Below, in pieces: positions 35,747-43,482 of a DNA stretch of 64,000 bases. The stretch is from Chloroflexota bacterium (lineage in GTDB: Bacteria; Chloroflexota; Anaerolineae; Aggregatilineales; Phototrophicaceae). The notes beneath the pieces are model-generated. The model was given only the letters and a program-made list of their open reading frames with translations, did not search any database and was not told where the DNA came from. The position numbers were made by a program, and so were the translations under genes. The stretch spans positions 366,927 to 430,926 of the forward strand of contig JAIUNI010000004.1 of NCBI GenBank assembly GCA_020161935.1, written 5' to 3'. Each line of letters starts with the position of its first letter. The first letter of the stretch is position 1.

Positions 35747-36301
35747 ATGCCACCACGTCATACCCCCGAACAAAAAACCGTCGCCCTCGAAACCTTGCGC
35801 GATACCGGCGGCGACATCAACCAGACTCATCTCAAAACTGGCATTCCCCACCGCACCCTCTATAACTGGCGGCATGAACTTTGGCAATCTTGGCGGCGGC
35901 AGACCCCTTCGCCAACTTCGCCAAAGCCGCTCCCTGAATTTGAGGATAATTTGGCCGCTTTAGACTTCATTCGCGAACAACTCATGGCGGAATTGCTAAA
36001 TATTGCCAATAATTTTCAGGCCGAAATGGCCTATATGCCCCCTGCCCAGCGCGTCATGCTCATCAGCCAGCTCATGGATCGCTTCTTGAAATTAGATGAA
36101 TATATCAACGCCCACGCCGAAGAAGAAATCATCCATGTACATGAATATGAGTATTCAGTCGCCCATCCTGTCAAAAAGAACCCGCCCCGTCATACATCCG
36201 AATCCGATGAAGAAGAAGAACCCTACCCTCGTGCGCTCTTATGGAACAAGAACCTAAACGACCCATCCGACGATAACCCACCCGAACACTCGCTCAATTG
36301 A
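35747..36301 (+). CDS. HTH protein of transposase/terminase-small-subunit type
   Basis: A 184-residue protein. Residues about 4-45 form a helix-turn-helix (T-P-E-Q-K-T-V-A-L-E-T-L, G-G-D-I-N-Q-T-H-L-K-T-G-I-P-H-R-T-L-Y-N-W) as in IS3-type OrfA and phage terminase small subunits, so it should bind DNA. The middle is a helical segment (F-I-R-E-Q-L-M-A-E-L-L) suited to dimerisation. The C-terminal 50 residues are acidic and Pro-rich. No OrfB or terminase large subunit lies next to it. ATG at 35747 has AGGATGG ahead; ATG at 35729 is an alternative. The gene and its broken copy suggest an element with partial duplication. Confidence 0.65.
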   Translation: MPPRHTPEQKTVALETLRDTGGDINQTHLKTGIPHRTLYNWRHELWQSWRRQTPSPTSPKPLPEFEDNLAALDFIREQLMAELLNIANNFQAEMAYMPPAQRVMLISQLMDRFLKLDEYINAHAEEEIIHVHEYEYSVAHPVKKNPPRHTSESDEEEEPYPRALLWNKNLNDPSDDNPPEHSLN

Positions 36302-36304
36302 ATC

Positions 36305-36331
36305 AAAAGGCGGAGATCATTTCCCCGCCTT
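36305..36331 (+). terminator. Hairpin after the HTH gene
   Basis: AAGGCGG and CCGCCTT form a 7-bp stem just after the stop, followed by the pyrimidine-rich TCTCTATCTCTG. The same hairpin follows the broken copy (35585-35612), so the terminator was duplicated with the gene end. Confidence 0.6.
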
Positions 36332-36368
36332 CTCTATCTCTGTTTTCTCTACGTCTCAGCGTTTTATT

Positions 36369-36395
36369 CCCCTCCCTGATACTTCGGGGAGGGGG
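36369..36395. repeat. REP-like G/C hairpin downstream of leuS
   Basis: CCCCTCCC and GGGGAGGGGG form a strong stem 12 bp after the leuS stop. The same kind of element follows the TIR-FGE gene at 42159-42184, with the tail GGGGTAGGGGTGGGG-like in both. It may act as a transcript end. Confidence 0.6.
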
Positions 36396-36406
36396 TAGGG
36401 GTGGGG

Positions 36407-39199
36407 TCAAACCACCACGTTGATCTTCGGTTCTTGCCCGTTCCGCGCTGCGATGAAAATAACCTTCTTCGGGCTGCCACCGTTTAAGGCTTTCTGCACC
36501 GCCTCACTGTTCATGGCCGCCGCGTTCGCGTCGGCCTCGCTGATGCCCGCCGGAACGTCGATACGGTCGCGCACTTTACCGTTGATCTGGATGACCAGCG
36601 TCACCATATCCTCAGCCGCCTTCGCTTGGTCATATTCCGGCCACAACTGCTGGTGAACACTGTAACCGTGACCCTGCTGCGCCCACAATTCCTCGGCGAT
36701 GTGCGGGGTAAAGGGAGCCATCAACAACAGCATATTCTTGATCGCCTCGCGCCACGCTGCCGCCCCGACGTTGCCGGCTTTCATCACGTCCTTCAGGTCA
36801 TTACGGAACTTCATCAGACCAGCGATGGAACCGTTGAAGCTGAAGTTTTCCAACCCGTCCGCCACCCGCTTGATCGTCTGGTGGACTTTACGCTCGATGT
36901 CGCGTTCGGCCTCCGCGTTACCCGTCGCCGGAGGTTCGTAGCCGGTCACGATGTCCCACACGTCGTTCACCCAGCGCACCGCCCCTTGGATACCCTTGCT
37001 GTCCCACGGGCCGCCCTTCTGCCAGTCAAACCCGAACATCATGTACGCCCGAACGCTGTCCGAGCCGTAACGCCCCACCCATTCGTCAGGGTTGACCACG
37101 TTACCCTTGCTCTTGGACATACGCTGGATTTCCAAATGGTGCTTCAGTTGGTCAGGCCGTCCGACACCTTCCATGCCGGGGATCGTCACCACCGCATCCG
37201 GCACGACTTCTACCGTCCGCAGTTCGCCGTCACCCACGTCCACCGTCAGCAGGTTCTCGGTGCGCTTGATGATCTCGCCCACCACCAGCTTACTGCGCTT
37301 CGCCGGGGCATCGGCTGGGTCAATGACTTCCACCTTATCCGCGAACAGCTTGGTCGCCTGCCACGTCCCACTAGCGATGATGAAGTGACCGGCACGTTCT
37401 TCGCCCAGCACCTGCCCCTGATTCCGCAGCTTCAACATCGGCTCGCCCCACGACATGGATTCGGGGTCGCGTCCGTGCGCCTTCATGATGTCCATCGTTT
37501 CCTCGAACATCCCCAAATCGCGCATGGCCTTCGCGAACCAGCGGGCGTACAACAGGTGCATGGTCGCGTGTTCCGCGCCGCCCGTGTACACATCCACCGG
37601 CAGCCAATAAGCCGCTTCCTCAGGGTCGAACGGCCCGTTGTTGTAGTGCGGACTCAGGTAGCGGTACCAGTACCACGAGGAACACATGAAGGTATCCATC
37701 GTGTCGGTTTCGCGCTTGGCCGGTTTACCTGTGCTGTCCACCGTGTTCTGGAATCCCTCGTGCAGTTTGAGTGGGCTTTGTCCCGTAGGCAGGAAGTCTA
37801 CGTCGTCCGGCAGTAGCACCGGCAGTTGGCTGTCCGGTACCGGCTCGAAGGTGCCGTCCTGCTTCTCGACCATCGGGATCGGGGAACCCCAGTACCGCTG
37901 GCGTGAGATCAACCAGTCGCGCAGGCGGTAGTTGATCGACTCCTTACCGATGCCGCGTTCTTCCAACAGGCTGATCGCCGCATCCACTGCCGGGTTTTTG
38001 CGCCCCTTCTGCCCGTTGGAAACGAGGCCGTTCAGTACGCCGCTGTTGATCATGATGCCCGCGCCGTCGTAAGCCTGTTCCATCGTCTTGCCGTCGAAGT
38101 GTTCACCTTCCGGCTGCACCACTGGAATGATCTCCAAGCCGAACTTCCGCGCGAAGTCGAAGTCGCGCTGGTCGCCGCTCGGCACCGCCATAATCGCGCC
38201 TGTGCCATACGTCACCATCACGTAGTCCGCAATCCAGATCGGAATACGCGCATCATTCACAGGGTTGATCGCATATGCGCCCGTAAATACGCCCGTCTTC
38301 TCGCGCCCTTCCGCCGAACGCTCGATCTCGGTGGAACGCGCCGCCTGTGCGCGGTAGGCTTCTACCGCTTCACGCTGCTCGCTGGTCGTGATCTTCTCCA
38401 CCAGCGCGTGTTCGGGTGCCAGCACCATAAACGTCGCGCCCCACAGCGTATCCGGTCGCGTGGTGTACACTTCCAGCGGGTCGCCCTGTTCGGTTTTGAA
38501 AATGACCCGCGCACCCTCGCTCCGCCCGATCCAGTTGGTCTGCATAATGCGTATCGGTTCCGGCCAATCCACGTTGTCGAAGTTCAGCATCTCGTCGGTA
38601 TACCGTGTATACCGGAAGAACCACTGCGTCATCAACTTTTGGATGACCGGCTGTCCCGTACGCTCGTCCTTGCCGTCGATGACCTGCTCATTCGCCAGTA
38701 CCGTTTGTAGCGTGGGCGACCAGTTGACCATCGCCTCACTGCGGTAAGCCAAACCCGCCTCATAGAACTGCTTGAAGAACCATTCCGTCCACTTATAGTA
38801 TTCGGGTTCGCAGCTCACCATCTCGCGTTCCCAGTCAAACATCGCGCCCATGCTCTTCATCTGCTTACGCATCCGCTCGATGTTCGCCAGCGTCCACTTC
38901 TTCGGGTGGATGTTGCGCTGTACCGCCGCGTTTTCCGCCGGTAGGCCGAAGGCATCAAAGCCCATCGGGAACAGCACGTTAAAACCGCGCATCCGCATAT
39001 AACGGGCGCGCGCGTCCGAAGGAGTCATCGCGAACCAGTGACCGATGTGCAGGTCGCCGCTGGGGTACGGCAGCATCGTCAGGGCGTAGTGCTTCGGTTT
39101 GCTCCAATCGACGGTCGAACGGTACAGCTTGTCGGCTTCCCATTGTTCCTGCCACTTGCCTTCGATTGCTTGAGGGTTGTATTTCGCTGTTTCTGTCAT
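36407..39199 (-). CDS. leuS: Leucyl-tRNA synthetase
   Basis: The enzyme charges tRNA-Leu. The 930-residue chain is of bacterial type. It has H-I-G-H at 51-54 after Y-P-S-G-D-L, the CP1 editing domain (about 220-420, with T-T-R-P-D-T, G-T-G-A-I-M-A-V-P and D-x-R-D), the K-M-S-K-S-like R-M-S-K-S-K-G near 690, and a C-terminal anticodon-binding region with the final V-I-Q-I-N-G-K-V-R-D. The region between about 570 and 690 holds a long inserted segment (I-K-R-T-E-N-L-L-T-V-D-V). An upstream leader of about 260 nt separates the start from a good promoter. The gene is divergent from the SLATT gene. Confidence 0.96.
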   Translation of the reverse strand: MTETAKYNPQAIEGKWQEQWEADKLYRSTVDWSKPKHYALTMLPYPSGDLHIGHWFAMTPSDARARYMRMRGFNVLFPMGFDAFGLPAENAAVQRNIHPKKWTLANIERMRKQMKSMGAMFDWEREMVSCEPEYYKWTEWFFKQFYEAGLAYRSEAMVNWSPTLQTVLANEQVIDGKDERTGQPVIQKLMTQWFFRYTRYTDEMLNFDNVDWPEPIRIMQTNWIGRSEGARVIFKTEQGDPLEVYTTRPDTLWGATFMVLAPEHALVEKITTSEQREAVEAYRAQAARSTEIERSAEGREKTGVFTGAYAINPVNDARIPIWIADYVMVTYGTGAIMAVPSGDQRDFDFARKFGLEIIPVVQPEGEHFDGKTMEQAYDGAGIMINSGVLNGLVSNGQKGRKNPAVDAAISLLEERGIGKESINYRLRDWLISRQRYWGSPIPMVEKQDGTFEPVPDSQLPVLLPDDVDFLPTGQSPLKLHEGFQNTVDSTGKPAKRETDTMDTFMCSSWYWYRYLSPHYNNGPFDPEEAAYWLPVDVYTGGAEHATMHLLYARWFAKAMRDLGMFEETMDIMKAHGRDPESMSWGEPMLKLRNQGQVLGEERAGHFIIASGTWQATKLFADKVEVIDPADAPAKRSKLVVGEIIKRTENLLTVDVGDGELRTVEVVPDAVVTIPGMEGVGRPDQLKHHLEIQRMSKSKGNVVNPDEWVGRYGSDSVRAYMMFGFDWQKGGPWDSKGIQGAVRWVNDVWDIVTGYEPPATGNAEAERDIERKVHQTIKRVADGLENFSFNGSIAGLMKFRNDLKDVMKAGNVGAAAWREAIKNMLLLMAPFTPHIAEELWAQQGHGYSVHQQLWPEYDQAKAAEDMVTLVIQINGKVRDRIDVPAGISEADANAAAMNSEAVQKALNGGSPKKVIFIAARNGQEPKINVVV

Positions 39200-39248
39200 C
39201 TTATTTCTCTCTTGTAGTGGCAGTGTTCGTGCCTTGATCTGAACGCTG

Positions 39249-39275
39249 TGTTCTTTGTGTCTTTGTGGTAAAAAT
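39249..39275. repeat. CTTTGTG heptad tract inside the leuS leader
   Basis: The sequence TGTTCTTTGTGTCTTTGTGG is one of several CTTTGTG-type tracts in the window (also near 24650, 45000 and 50250). It lies in the presumed 5' leader of leuS, about 50 bp before the start codon. Confidence 0.6.
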
Positions 39276-39339
39276 GCTTTTAGCTGAATCCAATATCGGG
39301 CGTAAAAGCGCCTGATTGTAGCAGATGAAATGAGTTTGA

Positions 39340-39399
39340 AGGTGGGGAAGTCGAGGAGCGCGGTAGATTACCGCGTAATAAGGGAAGAGCGACCCACCT
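39340..39399 (-). promoter_or_regulatory. Structured RNA leader of leuS (candidate)
   Basis: Three nested stems are visible in the leader: AGGTGGG with CCCACCT (outer, 39340-39346 with 39393-39399), TCG with CGA, and a perfect CGCGGTA-GAT-TACCGCG hairpin (39359-39375). The outer stem is 7 bp, and on the RNA strand the inner loop reads ATC. The structure could regulate leuS translation or termination. A T-box was considered because T-boxes control aminoacyl-tRNA synthetase genes and contain A-C-C-G-C-G, but the T-G-G-N bulge that pairs with tRNA is not present. Confidence 0.45.
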
Positions 39400-39462
39400 C
39401 CGAAGTCAGGATATGAATGTGTAGGGACATGATGACCCCTGTGCCTAGTTGATAATGGGGAC

Positions 39463-39492
39463 AGTATAGCATAGTTTTGGATTGCAGATCAA
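39463..39492 (-). promoter_or_regulatory. Predicted leuS promoter
   Basis: On the minus strand, TTGATC (39492-39487) and TATACT (39468-39463) have an 18-bp spacer, close to the housekeeping consensus. Transcription from here would give a leader of about 260 nt before the leuS ATG. Confidence 0.6.
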
Positions 39493-39527
39493 CGCTATTT
39501 GCTTTATTCCAATATTATCAATCGCGC

Positions 39528-39533
39528 TATAAT
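39528..39533 (+). promoter_or_regulatory. -10 element of the SLATT/TIR module
   Basis: A perfect TATAAT lies 41 bp before the SLATT ATG. A weak -35 (TTATTC, 18 bp upstream) is possible. The promoter is divergent from the leuS promoter, whose -35 begins only 36 bp away. Confidence 0.5.
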
Positions 39534-39573
39534 GGTACCTTTGATATACCCGTATTGAAAGTGAGGGTTGTTG

Positions 39574-40650
39574 ATGGCGGTTGTTCCTGAAAAAGACACA
39601 TCATTCAGTTTAAATAAAGAAGTGCTGCTTACGTCGTGGGCGCGGCTTTCGGTTTATGACCGAACCGCTAGTCACCTCAAATCAAGATTCGTCCAACGGC
39701 GTTTATGGGTCATCGGCCTAACCCTCATTGCGACCATCGCCTCGATCTTAACTGGCATTCTAGGGGAAACTCTGCTTTCCGTCATTCTCGCCATCGGCAG
39801 TGTTATCATCTCCGCTTCGGCATCGGTTTTAATGAATGACATTATCAAATTTACCGGAACGACCGCTTGGATAAAATATCGCTATATTGCCGAGATGATG
39901 CGGATGCACATTTATCTTTATCGGATGCAGGCCGATATTTATGCGGTTGGCCCGGTGAATTTGATGGATAACTTGCTGGTCGAGAAATTGAGCAAAGTCC
40001 GTGCGGACATCAAAATGGATGACATTATTCCCAGCAGCTTTAGCGTTCCCCAAACCGAAGCGGAAATTGTAGAGGTTATTAAGCAAGCCAATTCGGGTTC
40101 CGATGATGATGGGGTAAGCGAAATCAGTATCGAAAATTACATCAAGTGGCGCGTGGATAAACCGCAGAGTTGGTATGACAGTCGGATTAAGACCGATTTC
40201 GCGAGGTTGAAATTATTCTACCGTTGGGGACAAATTATCCTGCTGATTGGTTCAATCTCAAGTGCGCTTGCCGGATTCGCCATTAACCTCCAAATCTTTA
40301 CGTTGGTCGCCGTTACCAATGCCATATCGGTAGCATTAACGCAGTGGTCAAACGTCAGTATGGTGGGCAAAACCTACAGTATCTTTCAAATTGCTTCGGA
40401 CGAATTAAAAGATCAAAAAGCGTGGTGGCTGGCAACGGTCAATGATTTTGACACGACGGAGGAAGAAAAAATGAAAGCTGCCAAGTCAATGTTCGCGACC
40501 CGCGTTGAAAACGTGCTGTTGTGGGAACGCGAAGAATGGTATGAAATGGCGCTTCAAGCACAGGCCGCCGGTGACAAAATGATCCTCGGCGATCTAACCC
40601 GTTTGACCCAACGCGCACAGGATGCTCAAAATAAACCAGCTCCCAAATGA
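39574..40650 (+). CDS. Double-SLATT (DUF4231-like) membrane protein
   Basis: A 358-residue protein with two similar units. Each has Y-D-R/S before two closely spaced hydrophobic helices (about 45-62 and 66-87; 219-236 and 240-257) and then a helical cytoplasmic segment; the second shows W-Y-D-S-R, then the W-S-N stretch and K-A-W-W. This is the layout of SLATT domains (SMODS/SLOG-associating two-TM effectors), which are proposed to form pores in bacterial conflict systems. A linker of about 100 residues with S-D-D-D-G separates the units. No SMODS nucleotidyltransferase or SLOG protein is next to it; a TIR-containing gene follows in the same direction after 92 bp. GAGGG precedes the ATG at 39574; two upstream TTG codons are in frame. 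Confidence 0.7.
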   Translation: MAVVPEKDTSFSLNKEVLLTSWARLSVYDRTASHLKSRFVQRRLWVIGLTLIATIASILTGILGETLLSVILAIGSVIISASASVLMNDIIKFTGTTAWIKYRYIAEMMRMHIYLYRMQADIYAVGPVNLMDNLLVEKLSKVRADIKMDDIIPSSFSVPQTEAEIVEVIKQANSGSDDDGVSEISIENYIKWRVDKPQSWYDSRIKTDFARLKLFYRWGQIILLIGSISSALAGFAINLQIFTLVAVTNAISVALTQWSNVSMVGKTYSIFQIASDELKDQKAWWLATVNDFDTTEEEKMKAAKSMFATRVENVLLWEREEWYEMALQAQAAGDKMILGDLTRLTQRAQDAQNKPAPK

Positions 40651-40742
40651 ATAAATGTAAGCGTTTGATTCTAAATTGCCATCTACCCCGATTACTGCCA
40701 CAATACGGGGCAATAGTCCGCTTATTGGGATAGGCACAGCTT

Positions 40743-42146
40743 ATGTCCGGCATCTTCATTTCCTACCGCCGCAGCACCAGCCAGCACCTCGCCCGTTCGA
40801 TCTTCATGGCGCTCAAACAGCACGGGCATGATGTGTTCTTGGATGTCAATAGTATCGACAGCGGCGCGTTTGATGCCATCATCCGCAACCAGATCGCCGC
40901 GCGGCCTCACTTCCTGCTGCTGCTGTCGACCGGTGCGCTCGAACGCTGCCAGAACGAAGGTGACTGGCTGCGGCTGGAAATCGAGGAAGCCTTCCGCCTC
41001 AACCGGAACATCGTGCCGGTCTTTGATGAAGGGTTTGATATTCACCGCGAAAAACACTTCCTGCCGGAACCGATCCGTAGTGAACTCCCATTGAAGAACG
41101 CACCGCCTTATTCACACTACTACTTTGATGCCTTCATCCAGGCCCTGAGTGACCGCTTCTTTAAACAGGTGGTGGATAATGTCGCGGTTGCGCCCACGCC
41201 GCCCGCCGAACGCGCCGAGGTGCAAAAGCGCATCCAGCAGGCCGCCGGAGAACTGCCGAACGACGGCTGGACACCGCAAATACCAGCTTCCGGTACGCCG
41301 CAGCCCGTTTCGCCCGAAAAGCAGGCGGAACTCAATGACTTCGTGCGGAAGGCCGCCGCCTTCCAGAAGTCGCTCGAACCCAATCTCCCCAAAATGCCGC
41401 TTATCTGGGGTGTCGAAAATATCCTGCCCACGCCTTTCGAGTGGGTTTACATCCCACCCGGCGAGGTGACGGTTGAGATCAATAAGCAGATCGAGACCGT
41501 TTCGGTGAATGCGTTTAACATCGCGAAATATCCGATCACCAATGAGCAGTTTAAGGCGTTCGCGATGACCGAGGATGGCTACCGCAATCCGTTGTGGTGG
41601 GACGACACCATCGACTCGCGCGAGTGGTGGGCGAAGCACAAAAATGCCGAACCGCTGTCGATCCACAGCCTCGCCTTAGATGGCGACCATCCGGCGAAAA
41701 ATGTGTCGTGGTACGAAGCCATCGCTTTCTGCAAGTGGTTGGCGCACCGCTTCAACGCCCCCGCGCCGAACCTGCCACCCGCCGCCATCACCCTACCGAC
41801 CGAAGCCCAATGGTTACGCGCCGCGCAGGGCAGTGAGACCCGCACCTACCCGTGGGGCAGCGAGTTTGACAGCCAGCGCTGCAATACCAAAGTCAGCCGC
41901 ATCGGGCGCACCACACCGGTATCCCAATACTCAAACGGCGCGAGTCTTTACGGGGTCATGGATTTATCAGGGAATGTGTTCGAGTGGTGTTTGGAACGGC
42001 ACACAGCCGAAGATGTGCGCGGCGTACGCGGCGGCTCGTGGAAAACCGACCAAGTACGCGCCCAGTTGTATTACCGCGAGGAAATCCCCGTCAGCAACCG
42101 GCTGGATAACATCGGCTTCCGCATCGTCATGATGAATAACGGGTAG
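40743..42146 (+). CDS. TIR domain fused to a formylglycine-generating-enzyme-like (SUMF1) domain
   Basis: A 467-residue two-domain protein. The TIR domain spans 1-140: G-I-F-I-S-Y-R-R at the start, D-V-F-L-D, and W75-L-R-L-E79, where the glutamate is the catalytic residue of TIR NADases. A Pro/Ala-rich linker follows (145-225). The SUMF1/FGE domain spans about 232-465: H-P-A-K-N-V-S-W-Y-E-A, L-P-T-E-A-Q-W, Y-P-W-G, M-D-L-S-G-N-V-F-E-W, R-G-G-S-W and N-I-G-F-R. The copper-site cysteines of true formylglycine enzymes are not evident, so this C-type-lectin-like fold may sense a ligand or peptide instead. No signal peptide. The domains suggest an immune sensor-effector; see findings. Confidence 0.88.
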   Translation: MSGIFISYRRSTSQHLARSIFMALKQHGHDVFLDVNSIDSGAFDAIIRNQIAARPHFLLLLSTGALERCQNEGDWLRLEIEEAFRLNRNIVPVFDEGFDIHREKHFLPEPIRSELPLKNAPPYSHYYFDAFIQALSDRFFKQVVDNVAVAPTPPAERAEVQKRIQQAAGELPNDGWTPQIPASGTPQPVSPEKQAELNDFVRKAAAFQKSLEPNLPKMPLIWGVENILPTPFEWVYIPPGEVTVEINKQIETVSVNAFNIAKYPITNEQFKAFAMTEDGYRNPLWWDDTIDSREWWAKHKNAEPLSIHSLALDGDHPAKNVSWYEAIAFCKWLAHRFNAPAPNLPPAAITLPTEAQWLRAAQGSETRTYPWGSEFDSQRCNTKVSRIGRTTPVSQYSNGASLYGVMDLSGNVFEWCLERHTAEDVRGVRGGSWKTDQVRAQLYYREEIPVSNRLDNIGFRIVMMNNG

Positions 42147-42158
42147 TGATTTGTAAAG

Positions 42159-42184
42159 CCCCTCCCTGTTACTACGGGGAGGGG
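42159..42184. repeat. REP-like G/C hairpin after the TIR-FGE gene
   Basis: CCCCTCCC and GGGGAGGGG form a strong stem 12 bp after the stop, followed by GGGGTGGGGTGGGC-type sequence. It is the same family as 36369-36395. It may serve as a transcript end for the module. Confidence 0.6.
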
Positions 42185-42267
42185 TTGGGGTGGGGTGGGC
42201 TGGGGTCGAATAAACGCTCCACTACTGAGTGCAGTCTTACCGTTTTGGTTAGCGCACTAAAAGTATC

Positions 42268-43269
42268 TTAACGGTTCCACGTATCAATCAGGTGCTGCTC
42301 GAACGTCGCCACATCCGGCTTCGTCACCACGTCAATCGTCGGGCCGTTGCCGACCGGCTTCGTGCGCCCGTACTCCGCGCCTTCGCGGTCAATCACCGTC
42401 ACCTCGCGCTCGGTGTGCGTCACCAGATCAGGATCAGCCATCACCACCGTCGCCAGTTGATCCCAGAACGAATAACCCCCAGCCTCGATAGAACCGCTGT
42501 TGTTGGTCAGCAGCATCGAGACAAATTCGGATTCCGGCGTGGACTTCACCGCGTTCAGCCGTTCCAAAAAGTCCATCGTCACCGGCACATCGTTGGTCGC
42601 GTCCAGCGCCACCAGTGTAATCGGCGCACCGGATTCGAACACGATGCGGGCAGCGGGCGGGTCGCAGTAAATATTCCATTCGGCGGTCGTGTTTTCCTCA
42701 CTCACCGATGAACCGGGCGCATCCACCGCCCCGCCCATGATGGTGATATGGCTGATCTTTTCCACCAGCGCCGGTGTCTCGTTGAAGGCTGCCGCGAGGT
42801 TCGTCAGTGGGCCAAGCGCCAGCACTTCAATCGGCGTGGCAGCCTCATTGACAGTCGCCGTAAACAATTCAACCGCGTTCATCGTGGACGGTTCGCCGCC
42901 TTCAGGCAGCCCCCAGCTTTCGACGGTTTCGACGGTGGTGCGCCATTCCGCCGGGACGGGGCTGTCGCCGCCGAGCAGCGGTGTTTCCTGCCAGCAGCTT
43001 ACCGGCACGTCACCGTATGCCGTCAGCGCCAGCAAACCCAGCGCCGCCTCAACGCCTGCATCGCAGAACGAGAAGCCCGTTCCCGTTACCGTAATCGCCT
43101 TGACCGAGAAATCGGGATTGTTGAACAGATACAGCAGCGCCATGAAATCATCCGAAGTCATATCGGTATCCACGATGACCGCGCGGGGTTCTTGGGCTGC
43201 TGCCGGAAATACCACCAGCCAGCCAAGCAAACAGCACAACAGGGCAGCAAACAACCATTTACGCTTCAT
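42268..43269 (-). CDS. Secreted nucleoside hydrolase (IUNH family)
   Basis: A 333-residue protein with a signal peptide (about 1-25, A-A-A-Q cut). The mature part opens with V-I-V-D-T-D-M-T-S-D-D, the calcium-binding D-x-D-x-x-x-D-D of inosine-uridine nucleoside hydrolases, then L-A-L-G-P-L-T-N-L and I-T-I-M-G-G-A-V, and E-W-N-I-Y-C-D-P-P-A-A near the middle. It should split ribonucleosides outside the cell to supply bases and ribose. AGGAGA lies about seven bases before the ATG at 43269. It is divergent from the CAP gene. Confidence 0.88.
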   Translation of the reverse strand: MKRKWLFAALLCCLLGWLVVFPAAAQEPRAVIVDTDMTSDDFMALLYLFNNPDFSVKAITVTGTGFSFCDAGVEAALGLLALTAYGDVPVSCWQETPLLGGDSPVPAEWRTTVETVESWGLPEGGEPSTMNAVELFTATVNEAATPIEVLALGPLTNLAAAFNETPALVEKISHITIMGGAVDAPGSSVSEENTTAEWNIYCDPPAARIVFESGAPITLVALDATNDVPVTMDFLERLNAVKSTPESEFVSMLLTNNSGSIEAGGYSFWDQLATVVMADPDLVTHTEREVTVIDREGAEYGRTKPVGNGPTIDVVTKPDVATFEQHLIDTWNR

Positions 43270-43482
43270 AACAAGTCTCCTATTCAAATAACCAAACCAT
43301 ACTTTTTATACCGGATACTCTGAATATTACAGTCATTATAAACGGACTCGATCCTGACCACCGCATACCATAACCCCATCTCACCTGCGTCAATAAAATT
43401 CATCCATAATTCATGAACGCCATTTTACATCATGCAACAATTATCTTAATATAATTACAAAGTTGTTAGCCGAAGGTTATGA

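Noticed and set aside
36626..37816. Long rightward frame opposite leuS
   Set aside because: leuS has all synthetase motifs; the other frame is an antisense shadow.
39200..39460. T-box riboswitch in the leuS leader
   Set aside because: A-C-C-G-C-G is present within a hairpin, but the T-G-G-N bulge, specifier loop and terminator are not seen.
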